Shown here: in pieces, positions 16,498 through 25,303 of the stretch
Position numbering within the stretch: the first letter of the stretch is position 1
Layout: every line of letters starts with the position of its first letter
The notes under the pieces: generated by a model
What the model was told of the DNA's origin: nothing
What the model saw: the letters and a program-made list of their open reading frames with translations, nothing else
The model's database searches: none
Assembly: GCA_038227135.1 (NCBI GenBank)
Contig: JBBRQC010000004.1
Location: 54,609-118,608 of the forward strand
Source of the DNA: UBA4720 sp038227135
GTDB taxonomy: Bacteria > Gemmatimonadota > Gemmatimonadetes > Gemmatimonadales > Gemmatimonadaceae
Length of the DNA stretch: 64,000 nucleotides
Reading direction: 5' to 3'
Translations under genes and position numbers: made by a program

Positions 16498-17034
16498 CTA
16501 GATCTCCGTCGGCGTATCCGATACTGAAGCCGGAGCGACAGCGGGCCCCGGCGACCGCTCTTCCCCCCACAACACCCACGCGAGGAGAAAGGCTCCGACA
16601 CTCACCGCCATGTCCGCGACATTGAAGGTCGGCCAGCGGACGTCGCCTAGCCCGACGTCGATGAAATCGACGACCCCGGTGGCCGTACGAACGCGGTCGA
16701 TGAGGTTTCCCACCGCCCCGCCGCACACCAGGCCCAGGGCAAGCGTGCGCAGGAGATCACCCTGACGCGTCGCCTGGTACAGCCGGCCGAGGATGACCAG
16801 CGCGCCCGCGGTGAGCGCCATGAAGATCCATCGGGAGTAAATACCGAGGTTCAAGCCGAACGCCGCGCCAGGATTGTACACCAGCGTCAGCCGGATGTGG
16901 TTGCCGAGTATCTCGTGCGGTATGTGCTGCGGCGACAGGCTGCCCGCGGCAATCACCTTCGTTACCAGATCCAGCGCCACGACCAGAATCAGAGTGCCCC
17001 AGAAAAGGGGCGGATTAGGCTTGGCGCTTTCCAT
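16498..17034 (-). CDS. lspA: lipoprotein signal peptidase II
   Basis: Inner-membrane aspartyl protease that cleaves signal peptides of diacylglyceryl-modified prolipoproteins. 178 residues, four hydrophobic segments. Conserved elements are LVYNPGAAFG, GAVGNLIDR, then the catalytic pair Asp123 (VVDFI) and Asp141 (FNVAD). The C-terminal tail after LLAWVLWGE is polar and slightly longer than usual. It overlaps the DksA/TraR gene upstream by 20 bases. Confidence 0.95.
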   Translation of the reverse strand: MESAKPNPPLFWGTLILVVALDLVTKVIAAGSLSPQHIPHEILGNHIRLTLVYNPGAAFGLNLGIYSRWIFMALTAGALVILGRLYQATRQGDLLRTLALGLVCGGAVGNLIDRVRTATGVVDFIDVGLGDVRWPTFNVADMAVSVGAFLLAWVLWGEERSPGPAVAPASVSDTPTEI

Positions 17035-17437
17035 CTTCTTCGCGCTGCTTGCACTCGATGCAGTATCTGGCGTGCGGCAGTGCGTCTAGACGCTCGAAGC
17101 TGATCTCACGTCCGCAGTTGTGGCATTTGCCGAACTGTTCGGGATTCCGATAAAGGCGGCGGAGCGCTTCGTCGATGTGCCAGAGGAAGCGGCCTTCCTG
17201 ACTCGCGAACAGGAACGCCTTCTCGCGCTCCATTGCGTCAGTGCCCTGATCCGCCATGTGGAAGGAATAAGCGCTCAGATCTCCGTCGGCGCCCTGCGGA
17301 GTCGAACCAAAAGTCTCGTCGTAGTGACCCAGCTCCTTGAGGACGCGCTTGCGCTCTTCGAGCAGTCGCTTCTCGAAATGCACGAGGTTCTTCTTCGGCA
17401 TGGCCTTCGGTTTCTTATTGCTGGCTGCGGTTGCCAT
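17015..17437 (-). CDS. DksA/TraR-family zinc-finger transcription factor
   Basis: 140 residues. The coiled-coil (HFEKRLLEERKRVLKEL, later AFLFASQEGRFLWHIDEAL) inserts into the RNA polymerase secondary channel in DksA. The C-terminal zinc finger has four cysteines: Cys105, Cys108, Cys126, Cys129 (CHNC and CIEC). The N-terminus is basic. DksA works with ppGpp to adjust rRNA and amino-acid promoters; whether this protein does so is not shown. It lies between ileS and lspA, overlapping lspA, an arrangement common for DksA-like genes near lspA. Confidence 0.9.
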   Translation of the reverse strand: MATAASNKKPKAMPKKNLVHFEKRLLEERKRVLKELGHYDETFGSTPQGADGDLSAYSFHMADQGTDAMEREKAFLFASQEGRFLWHIDEALRRLYRNPEQFGKCHNCGREISFERLDALPHARYCIECKQREEDGKRQA

Positions 17438-17439
17438 TT

Positions 17440-20400
17440 CTAACCTACCCTCTCTAAGGCGACTTCAACGCTCTGCCCATCAAGGTCGAACGCGTGCGTC
17501 GCGTGTGTTCCTTCGATTTTATCGCCGATCGCAATGCGCACGGCGAGAACTTCCTCGGCGATCCATTTCTGAAAAACCTTCATCGCTTCCTGAATCTCCG
17601 CATCCGCCCCCAGAAAAAGCGTGATGCGATCACTCACGGCGAAACCCAATTCCTTCCTCAACTTCTGGATCCTGCTGACCAGTTCTCGCGCCAGCCCCTC
17701 GAGCCGAAGCTCTCGCGTGACAACCGGATCGAGCGCGGCAAAATATCCGCCTTCCTCCTTCACCACCAACTCGCCCGAAGCGCGGCGAACGACCGTCAGG
17801 TCTTCCGCGCCAAGCTCGCGAGATTCGTTTTCGACCGAAACGTACAACGGCTTCCCCGCCTCGAACTCCCTCAGCGCTTCACTGCTCAGGGCGTGGACTG
17901 CCTCACTGGCCAGAGGCGTGTTCTTGCCGAACTTCTTACCCAGCGAACGGAAATTCGGCTTAGCCTCTAAAGTTACTAGATCGTCAGCGCTGGAGATGAA
18001 CTCCACCTTTTTTATGTTCAGCTCGGCGGCCAGGAGGGGGCTTAACTCCTCGAGCATCATTTCAGCCCGTGCCGCGGCCCCCCGAAATACGACTCCCGGC
18101 AAAGGCACGACGCATACCATTCTGCCGAGGGGTTGGCGCACCTTCACCCCGGCTTCCTCCCGGGCTGCGCGGCCGAGCGTGGCCACCGTCCGGATATGCG
18201 ACATCGCCCGGTCGAGGTCGACGTCGACCGTGCCCGGCTTGGGGCGGGTGTAAGGCGCGAGGTGCACCGAGTGACCGCTCAGCTCCCGGTGGACCCAATC
18301 GGTTATGAAGGGGGCGAATGGAGCCAGCAGCCGGCAGGTGATCGTAAGCACCTCGTGCAGGGTGGCAAAAGCCGCCCGGTTGTCCTGTCCGTCGACGTCG
18401 TAGAAGCGGTGCCGGCTCTGGCGGACGTACCACTTCGACACATCCTCGTCGAAGAAATTCATGACCGCCTTCGCCGCATTTGTCGCTTCATAGCGGCCGA
18501 GCATCTCGTCGGCCTCGCGCTCCACCGAGGCGAGCCGGGAAAGCACCCAGCGATCCAGAAGCGGACGGTCGCCCACGGCGGGGTCCTTTTCCGTTGGGCG
18601 CCAGCCGAAATTCGCGTACTCCGCAAAGATTCCTGTGTAGACGTTCTTGAAGGTGAGCAGGAATCGCCCAGCCGTGTCGCGGATTCCCGCCTCGTCGAAT
18701 CGGCGAGGTGTCCAGATCTGGCTCGAAGTCGTGAGGAAAAGCCGAACGGCGTCGGCGCCGTAGCGCGGAATCACGGAGCCAGGCTCGATGATGTTTCCGA
18801 GCCGCTTCGACATCTTCTGTCCCTCGGCATCAAGAACCAGATCGTTGACGACGACCGTGCGGTACGGCGCAGTCTCGCCGACGCCCGGAGCGTGCGCCTC
18901 GTGGGCGAGCAGGTTGTTCGGGAGGGCGTCGCCGAGGCCGGTCGCGATCGCCAGCAGCGAGTAGAACCAACCGCGCGTCTGATCGATACCTTCGGCGATG
19001 AAATCCGCGGGGTAGTGGCGCTCGAACGTCTCGCGGTTCTCGAACGGGAAATGCCACTGTGCAAATGGCATCGATCCGGAGTCGAACCACGCGTCCACCA
19101 CCTCTGGCGTTCGCGTCATCTTACCGCCGCACGAGCACTGCCAGGTGTGGCGATCGATGAACGGCTTGTGCGGATCGAAGTTCTTCTCGAGCGCGACGCC
19201 GGATCTCTCCGACAGCTCCGCGAATCCGCCAATGGCTTCCGCGTGCGACGCATCACGGTCGCATACCCAGATCGGAAGCGGAGTGCCCCAGTAACGGTCA
19301 CGCGAGACGGCCCAATCGATGTTGTTCGTCAGCCACTCCCCGAAGCGACCGGCTCCGACTTCCGATGGGTGCCAGTCGACGCGCGAGTTGCGGACGAGCA
19401 TCGCGTCCTTGAATTCCGTCGTGCGAATGAACCACGACGTGCGGGCGTAGTAGAGCAACGGGGTCTCGCAGCGCCAGCAGTGCGGGTACGCGTGCTCGTG
19501 GAGGCTCGACTTCCACAGCACGCCGCGGCGCTTCAGCTCCTCGAGAATGACCGGATCGGCCTCCTTGACGAACATCCCGGCGACGAGGGGCATGCCCTCG
19601 GGAAATTCGCCGCGAAGATTTACGGGCTGAAGAAAGGCCAGACCGTTTCGCTGACCCGCCGCGTAGTCGTCCGCGCCGAACGCCGGCGCCATGTGAACGA
19701 CGCCGGTTCCTTCGTCGGCGGAGACGAAGGACTCGCCGATGATGATCTCGTGCTTGCCTTCCGTGTACTCGATCCAATCGAGCGGACGCTTGTAACGCTT
19801 GCCGACCAGCTCGCTTCCGCGGAAAGAGCGCACGGTTTCCCAGCGGCCGGCGAAATCATCGCCCAGAACCGCCGGAGTCCGGGCGAGGGCGAGGATGATG
19901 GTCTCGTCCGCTTCGGATTTTCTTTTCCGCAGCTCCACGTATTCGAGCGACGGGTTCACAGCCAGCGCGACGTTGGAGACGAGCGTCCACGGCGTCGTCG
20001 TCCATACGAGGATCCGTCGCCGTGTTTTCGCCCCTTCCTCGACAAGGTCGAGGGCGACGTAGGCGCTCGGATCTTTTACATCCTTGTAGCCCTGCGCAAC
20101 CTCGTGGCTGGACAGGGTCGTTCCACAGCGCGCGCAATACGGCAGAACTTTATGGCCGCGATACAGGCGACCCCGCCGGAACATCGTGGCCAGCGCCCAC
20201 CACACGCTCTCTATGTAGTTGTTGGAGTACGTGACGTACGGATCGCTGTAGTCGAGCCAGTACCCGATTCGCTCGCTCAGCTGCTCCCAGTCGGCCCGGT
20301 AGCGCCATACGCTCTCACGGCACATCTCATTGAAGCGCTCGACACCGATCTTTTCGATCTGCTGCTTGGCGGTGCGAATGCCGAAATCCGTTTCGATCCG

Positions 20401-20751
20401 CTTTTCTACTTCGATCTCGACCGGCAGCCCGTGAGTATCCCAGCCAGCTTTTCTCGCGACATGAAAACCGCGCATTGCGCGGTAGCGGCAGAAAAGATCC
20501 TTGACGGTCCGCGAGAAAACGTGATGAATTCCCGGGCGGCCGTTGGCCGTCGGAGGTCCCTCGAAAAAGACGAACTCGGGCTTCCCTTCCGCCTGGGCGA
20601 GCGTCTGCTGAAAGAGGTCCTCCTCTTTCCACAGAGCCAGCACTTCCTGCTCTAGTTCGTCGGGGGAGCGATCGGTTGGAAGGAGGCGGAACCGGCCGTC
20701 CCCCGCTTTCGCGTCTCCGCCCGCCAACTTCTCGGGGCGGACCACGGTCAT
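17440..20751 (-). CDS. ileS: isoleucyl-tRNA synthetase, type 2 (eukaryote-like)
   Basis: Charges tRNA-Ile. 1103 residues, longer than the roughly 940 of E. coli-type IleS. The class I signature appears as GPPTANGRPGIHHVFSRT, with GIHH at 74-77, the variant seen in type-2 enzymes; KMSKR supplies the second ATP motif. The editing domain and an extended C-terminal region are present. In E. coli-type enzymes a Zn finger ends the protein; here the end is the type-2 extension (IEGTHATHAFDLDGQSVEV). Type-2 enzymes are known to be poorly sensitive to mupirocin. The ATG overlaps the divIVA stop. Confidence 0.95.
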   Translation of the reverse strand: MTVVRPEKLAGGDAKAGDGRFRLLPTDRSPDELEQEVLALWKEEDLFQQTLAQAEGKPEFVFFEGPPTANGRPGIHHVFSRTVKDLFCRYRAMRGFHVARKAGWDTHGLPVEIEVEKRIETDFGIRTAKQQIEKIGVERFNEMCRESVWRYRADWEQLSERIGYWLDYSDPYVTYSNNYIESVWWALATMFRRGRLYRGHKVLPYCARCGTTLSSHEVAQGYKDVKDPSAYVALDLVEEGAKTRRRILVWTTTPWTLVSNVALAVNPSLEYVELRKRKSEADETIILALARTPAVLGDDFAGRWETVRSFRGSELVGKRYKRPLDWIEYTEGKHEIIIGESFVSADEGTGVVHMAPAFGADDYAAGQRNGLAFLQPVNLRGEFPEGMPLVAGMFVKEADPVILEELKRRGVLWKSSLHEHAYPHCWRCETPLLYYARTSWFIRTTEFKDAMLVRNSRVDWHPSEVGAGRFGEWLTNNIDWAVSRDRYWGTPLPIWVCDRDASHAEAIGGFAELSERSGVALEKNFDPHKPFIDRHTWQCSCGGKMTRTPEVVDAWFDSGSMPFAQWHFPFENRETFERHYPADFIAEGIDQTRGWFYSLLAIATGLGDALPNNLLAHEAHAPGVGETAPYRTVVVNDLVLDAEGQKMSKRLGNIIEPGSVIPRYGADAVRLFLTTSSQIWTPRRFDEAGIRDTAGRFLLTFKNVYTGIFAEYANFGWRPTEKDPAVGDRPLLDRWVLSRLASVEREADEMLGRYEATNAAKAVMNFFDEDVSKWYVRQSRHRFYDVDGQDNRAAFATLHEVLTITCRLLAPFAPFITDWVHRELSGHSVHLAPYTRPKPGTVDVDLDRAMSHIRTVATLGRAAREEAGVKVRQPLGRMVCVVPLPGVVFRGAAARAEMMLEELSPLLAAELNIKKVEFISSADDLVTLEAKPNFRSLGKKFGKNTPLASEAVHALSSEALREFEAGKPLYVSVENESRELGAEDLTVVRRASGELVVKEEGGYFAALDPVVTRELRLEGLARELVSRIQKLRKELGFAVSDRITLFLGADAEIQEAMKVFQKWIAEEVLAVRIAIGDKIEGTHATHAFDLDGQSVEVALERVG

Positions 20752-21269
20752 TCTTGAGTAGGCCCCGAAGAATTGGAGCCGGCGCCTCGCAGCGTGTTGG
20801 CGACCACGTGCGAATCAGACGCTTCCACCTCGGAGAGCTGGCGCGCGATCAATGTCCGCATCTGCGCGAGGTACGTTCGCCGAGAGCGGTCGAGGTTGTC
20901 GAGGACCTCTTCCATCCGCCGGACGTCGGCCTTGGCGCCCTCGATGATCCGCTCGCCCTCGGCCTGAGCTTCCCGAAGGATGAGCTGCGCCTCACGCTCC
21001 GCCTGCTCGCGCACTTCCCCGCGAAGCTGTTGGGCGGATACGAGCGCGTCGTTCAGCGCTTTGTCACGGTCGCGGAATGCTCGAAGCTGCTCGTGAAAGC
21101 TTCGGGCCTTTGCGTCGAGGTCCTGGTTTATGCGGGTGAGCCGCTCCATCTCTTCCGCGACCTGGTCCCGGAACTGATCCACGCGCGCGGGATTGTACCC
21201 GCGAATCGCCCGACCGAAGTCGTAGCGGCGCACGTCCAGAGGTGTCAGATGAAACGATTCGTCAATCAT
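20748..21269 (-). CDS. divIVA: DivIVA-domain coiled-coil protein
   Basis: 173 residues. The N-terminal DivIVA membrane-targeting segment (LTPLDVRRYDFGRAIRGYNP, followed by ARVDQFRDQV) precedes a long coiled coil (about 40-140) rich in Glu, Arg and Ala, and a short Ser/Gly tail. In Gram-positive bacteria DivIVA/GpsB organise poles and septa; in other phyla such proteins sit beside yggS and ileS, as here. It could be the polar landmark for the Mgl/Che module; this is only inference from the co-occurrence. ATGA overlaps join it to both neighbours. Confidence 0.9.
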   Translation of the reverse strand: MIDESFHLTPLDVRRYDFGRAIRGYNPARVDQFRDQVAEEMERLTRINQDLDAKARSFHEQLRAFRDRDKALNDALVSAQQLRGEVREQAEREAQLILREAQAEGERIIEGAKADVRRMEEVLDNLDRSRRTYLAQMRTLIARQLSEVEASDSHVVANTLRGAGSNSSGPTQE

Positions 21270-21949
21270 TTAGCCCTCGCTCCGAAGAGGGTGGTACCAA
21301 GCCGCACCATTGTCGCGCCTTCTTCTACGGCGATCTCGTAATCGTTGGACATTCCCATCGACAGCTCCTCCGCGGAATGCCCGGCCTCGATCAAAGCCTG
21401 CCGCGCCTCGCGCGCTTCAGCGAAAGTCCGGTGCAAAGCGCTTTCCGTCGCAGTAAAGCTAGCCATTGTCATCACGCCGCGAACGCGAATTCCGAACAGA
21501 GAAGCCATTCTTTCGGCCTCAGGCAGCAGCTCGGCCGGGGAGAAGCCCCCCTTCGAGCTCTCGCCGGAGAGATTCAGCTCCACCAGCGCATCCACTGCCC
21601 GACCCCGCTCGACGCCAAAGCCACTCACCGCATCCGCCAGCCGCGCGCTGTCGAGCGAGTGGAGAAGGGCAAAATGCTCCAGCGATTTCACCTTGTTCCG
21701 CTGAAGATGGCCGATCAAATGCCATCGAACGGGCACTTCGACTCCGCCCATCTTCTTCAACGCTTCCTGTACTTTGTTTTCGCCGACGTCGTGCAGCCCC
21801 ACTTCGTACGCAGCGCTCACCGCCTCGGCCCCGTGCGTCTTCGTGACCGCTACGATCGTCACGCGCTGCCCGTGACCGCCGCGTGCTGCCGCGGCGGCTA
21901 TTCTGGCTCGCACATCGGCCACACGCTCAGCAAGGCCGGGAAAAGCCAT
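21266..21949 (-). CDS. yggS: YggS-family pyridoxal-phosphate homeostasis protein
   Basis: PLP-binding, alanine-racemase-like barrel that buffers pyridoxal phosphate. 227 residues. PLP lysine Lys37 lies in VAVTKTHG; GLHDVGENKVQE, RWHLIGHLQRNK and SMGMSNDYEIAVEEG are all family signatures. I chose the ATG at 21949; the longer open frame runs into the region of rseP. No ribosome-binding site precedes the ATG. A promoter-like pair ends a few bases before it, so the message may be leaderless (listed separately). It is the first gene of the yggS-divIVA-ileS run. Confidence 0.94.
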   Translation of the reverse strand: MAFPGLAERVADVRARIAAAAARGGHGQRVTIVAVTKTHGAEAVSAAYEVGLHDVGENKVQEALKKMGGVEVPVRWHLIGHLQRNKVKSLEHFALLHSLDSARLADAVSGFGVERGRAVDALVELNLSGESSKGGFSPAELLPEAERMASLFGIRVRGVMTMASFTATESALHRTFAEAREARQALIEAGHSAEELSMGMSNDYEIAVEEGATMVRLGTTLFGARAK

Positions 21950-21957
21950 AACGCGCA

Positions 21958-21986
21958 AATTTAGCCGGTAGGGTCTCGCCTTACAA
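21958..21986 (-). promoter_or_regulatory. putative promoter of yggS, predicting a leaderless transcript
   Basis: Minus-strand TTGTAA (21981-21986), exactly 17 bases, then TAAATT (21958-21963). Transcription would begin about 21950-21952, at or within three bases of the yggS ATG (21949). Each hexamer matches four of six consensus bases, so the call rests on spacing and position. Confidence 0.42.
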
Positions 21987-22113
21987 TTCGCGCGCGGGCG
22001 TGAAACCGCTATTTGGCGACGCGCTTGAAGCCGAGATTGCTCGGCAATCGTGTGGTTGGGCACGCTCTTTGGCTCTCCGTTTCGGTGCCGTACGAAAGAA
22101 TGCCCGCTTTGGT

Positions 22114-23304
22114 TTAGGCGGAGCGGCCAAAGAGACGTCCAACGAGCCGCACGATGCTCTGCATGTTGCGGCTGATGTCGTTGAACATGACGGTAACAAA
22201 GAGCAGTCCGATCAGGAGCAGTCCGCCCTTGAGTATCCGTTCTCGCGTGCGGGTGCTGAAAGCCCTTCCTTTTACGGTTTCCGCGACGTTGAGCACGATC
22301 TGTCCGCCGTCGAGAATCGGGATGGGCAGCAGGTTGAACACCGCGACGTTGATGCTGATGAGCGCGATCAAGGCCAGAAGATTCTGTATTCCACCACGCG
22401 CGGCCTGCACCGACACCTGTGCAATCGCAATCGGCCCTCCGAGGTCGGAGACTCCCGCGCCAGTCGAGATCAGCGCCCGCAGTGTCGAGAAGACTTTTCC
22501 GCCGTTGTCCAGCGTCAGCCGCCACGCCTCGCCGAACGCCCTGGTCACGGGAACAGGCTCGAAGACTTCCGACGCGACCATCCCGATGCGCCCCAATCGC
22601 TTCCTTTCGCCGGTGCGAGGATCCGGTGCAATCTCAGCCACCGGCGTCACATGAACTGTCACCGGCTGCCCATGACGAACCACTTCCAGCGTGAGCGGAA
22701 CTCCGGCGGACGCGCCAATGCTATCCAGCAGCGACATCCAGTTCCTGAGAGGGACGCCATTCAGCGACACGATGCTGTCCCCTGCCTCGATTCCCGCCTG
22801 GGCGGCCGGCTTTCCCGGGCTCACAGCCGCCGCGACAGGAATCGGAGTCGGAATACCCGAGCGCAGCAAGAGTCCGACGTAGATGACGTACGCCAGGATC
22901 GCGTTCATGGTTACGCCGGCGAGCATGATGAAGAGTCGCGCCGGAAGTGGCTTGGATTCAAACCAGCGGGATTCCGGAATGGGTTTCGGTCCGAACGGAA
23001 TCATCGCCTCCGGATCGTATCCATCCTTCGGGCTGCCCGGCGTCGTAGCTGAATTTTCGCTCCCCCCCTCGAGGAATGCGGTCGCCTCGTCTTCCCTCGA
23101 TGCCATCCGCACGTACCCTCCCAGGGGCAGCGCGGCCAGCACGTACTCAGTTTCGCCAAATCGCTTCTTCAGCAGTGACGGGCCGAATCCGATGGAAAAG
23201 CGCGGCGCGTAAACGCCAGTGAGCTTGGCGGCGATGAAATGTCCGAGCTCATGCACGAAGACAACCAGCCCGAAGACGATGATCGGAGCGAGCCAGCTCA
23301 GCAC
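22114..23304 (-). CDS. rseP: RseP-type site-2 zinc metalloprotease
   Basis: Intramembrane protease that cuts anti-sigma factors and signal-peptide remnants. 396 residues, GTG start. HELGH (His18, Glu19, His22) is in the first membrane segment. A single PDZ domain (about 150-220; AGIEAGDSIVSLNGVPL) and the second metal-site region LLPIPILDGGQI near residue 320 follow, with a final membrane helix. A 165-base gap separates it from yggS; it holds a yggS promoter candidate and a GCCGAG-ATTG-CTCGGC hairpin near 22030-22045 without a T-run. The start overlaps the end of dxr. Confidence 0.94.
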   Translation of the reverse strand: MLSWLAPIIVFGLVVFVHELGHFIAAKLTGVYAPRFSIGFGPSLLKKRFGETEYVLAALPLGGYVRMASREDEATAFLEGGSENSATTPGSPKDGYDPEAMIPFGPKPIPESRWFESKPLPARLFIMLAGVTMNAILAYVIYVGLLLRSGIPTPIPVAAAVSPGKPAAQAGIEAGDSIVSLNGVPLRNWMSLLDSIGASAGVPLTLEVVRHGQPVTVHVTPVAEIAPDPRTGERKRLGRIGMVASEVFEPVPVTRAFGEAWRLTLDNGGKVFSTLRALISTGAGVSDLGGPIAIAQVSVQAARGGIQNLLALIALISINVAVFNLLPIPILDGGQIVLNVAETVKGRAFSTRTRERILKGGLLLIGLLFVTVMFNDISRNMQSIVRLVGRLFGRSA

Positions 23305-24449
23305 GATGCCACCTGCCTGACGTGATTTCTCGCGGCGGCGTCGGCGGCGAGCAGCTCCTCACGATTGCCGGAAGGCAGCCCGCTCAGTTTCGCGAGCGCC
23401 GATGATATCGCGGACGGGATCGCCGCGAACGCCAGCGCCCCCGCCAGGAAGGCCGCGACGGCGCACTCGTTGGCTGCGTTGAATACCGCCGGCGCCGCAC
23501 CGCCAGCCCTTCCCGCCTCGATACCGAGTCGGAGCGCGGGAAACCGCTGGTGGTCCACAGGCTCGTAAGTCATTGGAGAAAGTTTAACAGGATCGAACGG
23601 CGGTACGCCGTCGTCTTCAACTCGCTCGGGGTGCGTAAGGGCATAGAGCACGGGTAGCTCCATCGTCGGAACGCTCATCTGCGCGACGACACTGCCATCT
23701 ATGAACTCTACGAATGAGTGCACGATGCTCTGGGGATGAACCACGACTTCGATGCGATCGTAAGGCAGCCCGAACAGAAAGTGCGCCTCTATCACCTCGA
23801 GGGCCTTGTTCGCCAGAGTGGCGCTGTCGACCGAGATCTTTCGTCCCATCCGCCAGGTCGGATGCCTGAGGGCATCCTCAACCGTGGCTCGAGCAAGTCT
23901 CTCGCGACTCCAATCCCGGAAAGGTCCACCCGAAGCCGTGAGAATGACCCGCCTGACCTGGGATGCCGGATGCCCGGTGATGCACTGAAGAATCGCGCTG
24001 TGCTCACTGTCGACTGGAATCACCTCGCCGCGACCCGACGCGCAGGCCTCGCTCACGAGGTGGCCGGCAATGACCAGCGTCTCCTTGTTGGCGAGCGCGA
24101 CACGCTTCCCCTTCTCCAGCGCGGCGAGCGTCGCGTCCAGACCGGCGACGCCTACGATGGCGTTGAGGACGATATCGACGTCGTCTCGCGTCGCGGCCGC
24201 AACCAGCGCATCAGTCCCGCTCTTCCAGGCCTCGTCGGCATCGGCGCTCGTTTCGACCATGCCCACAAATGAGGGTGAGAACAGATGTGCTTGTTCCCTG
24301 AGCAAGGCAACGTTGCTGTTGGCAGTGAGGGCAGTCACGCGGAACCTCTCGCGCTGTCTGTCCAATACTCGGAGCGCTGTCGTCCCGATCGAGCCGGTGG
24401 AGCCAAGCACCGCCACCCCCTTTGGTCCGGTGGCGGGCTTCGGGCTCAC
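23298..24449 (-). CDS. dxr: 1-deoxy-D-xylulose 5-phosphate reductoisomerase
   Basis: Second step of the non-mevalonate isoprenoid pathway: DXP to MEP with NADPH. 383 residues, GTG start at 24449 overlapping the cdsA stop (GTGA). The NADPH-binding GSTGSIGTTAL is near residue 16; the metal and substrate motifs are PVDSEHSAI, SASGGPFRDW and HPTWRMGRKISVDSATL; the C-terminal helical part ends HVRQVASC. Length and motifs are normal. Confidence 0.95.
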   Translation of the reverse strand: MSPKPATGPKGVAVLGSTGSIGTTALRVLDRQRERFRVTALTANSNVALLREQAHLFSPSFVGMVETSADADEAWKSGTDALVAAATRDDVDIVLNAIVGVAGLDATLAALEKGKRVALANKETLVIAGHLVSEACASGRGEVIPVDSEHSAILQCITGHPASQVRRVILTASGGPFRDWSRERLARATVEDALRHPTWRMGRKISVDSATLANKALEVIEAHFLFGLPYDRIEVVVHPQSIVHSFVEFIDGSVVAQMSVPTMELPVLYALTHPERVEDDGVPPFDPVKLSPMTYEPVDHQRFPALRLGIEAGRAGGAAPAVFNAANECAVAAFLAGALAFAAIPSAISSALAKLSGLPSGNREELLAADAAARNHVRQVASC

Positions 24450-25300
24450 TGCGGAACGGGCAGCAGCAAGCGCCCGAGCAGAAGCAGCGCGATCGGCATC
24501 ACGAACAACAGGCTGTCGAACCGATCGAGAATGCCCCCGTGTCCGGGAAGGATCCGGGAGCTGTCCTTCACGCCGGCCTCGCGTTTAAGCAGCGATTCGG
24601 CGAGATCTCCCGTCTGCGCGGCAACGCTGACGACGATGCCGAAGAGTACAGCTCCCTGAATGGTCAATCCCAGCTGCGCATAGGGCATCAGTATGAATCG
24701 CACATAAAGCAGACAAATGACGATCGCGAGGCCGAGTCCACCGACCGCGCCCTCGACGGTTTTTCCAGGACTGACGGACGGAATCAGCTTCTTCTTTCCA
24801 AACGTACGGCCGAACGTGTAAGCGCCGACGTCGGTTGCCCAGGTAACGAGGATCGGCAGGAACACCAGCACTGTCCCGGCGCCTGCACCCACCGCATAGT
24901 CGTGATATCGGAGCGCGTAGATGTAGGAGAACTGTCCGGCGTATATGATGCCGAACACAGTTATCGCAACGGACGAAATCGGCTTTCCCGTCGGGCCGCG
25001 CAGCCAGATCGTGCTCGCGAAAAGCACCAGAACCATGCAGACGATTGCCGTCAGCGAGAGCGTGTACACCCCGAGCCTCTGCGCGTGAACTGCTATGGGT
25101 AGGAGCGCGGCAAGGGCGATGCCCGCCGGCTCGAGCGGAAGCGCGCCCGTCTCGCGCGACATGCGATAGAATTCCCACGCGGCGAGAGCCGCCAGGACGG
25201 AGAGTACAATGGCCAGCACCCAGTCGCCGAAATACACCAGCGCGATTGCAGCGGGCGCGGCAATGACCGCGAAGATGACGCGCCGTGTCAGCTCCGACAC
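24446..25300 (-). CDS. cdsA: phosphatidate cytidylyltransferase
   Basis: Makes CDP-diacylglycerol from phosphatidic acid and CTP, for phospholipid head groups. 284 residues, GTG start at 25300, about eight membrane helices. The CDP-diglyceride signature is in the C-terminal third (SVSPGKTVEGAVGGLG, KREAGVKDSSRILPGHGG, ILDRFDSLLF). It begins 3 bases after the frr stop. In most bacteria uppS lies between frr and cdsA; there is no room for it here. Confidence 0.94.
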   Translation of the reverse strand: MSELTRRVIFAVIAAPAAIALVYFGDWVLAIVLSVLAALAAWEFYRMSRETGALPLEPAGIALAALLPIAVHAQRLGVYTLSLTAIVCMVLVLFASTIWLRGPTGKPISSVAITVFGIIYAGQFSYIYALRYHDYAVGAGAGTVLVFLPILVTWATDVGAYTFGRTFGKKKLIPSVSPGKTVEGAVGGLGLAIVICLLYVRFILMPYAQLGLTIQGAVLFGIVVSVAAQTGDLAESLLKREAGVKDSSRILPGHGGILDRFDSLLFVMPIALLLLGRLLLPVPQ

Positions 25301-25303
25301 GGG

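Noticed and set aside
18133..20655. 840-residue open frame on the plus strand
   Set aside because: It lies wholly antisense to ileS, whose motifs are complete; GC-rich codon patterns open the opposite strand.
22030..22045. GCCGAG-ATTG-CTCGGC hairpin as an rseP terminator
   Set aside because: Six base pairs only and no T-run on either strand.
21950..22525. Long N-terminal extension of yggS
   Set aside because: YggS family N-terminus begins at 21949; the extension is antisense to nothing but lies over the rseP 3' end and is Arg-rich noise.
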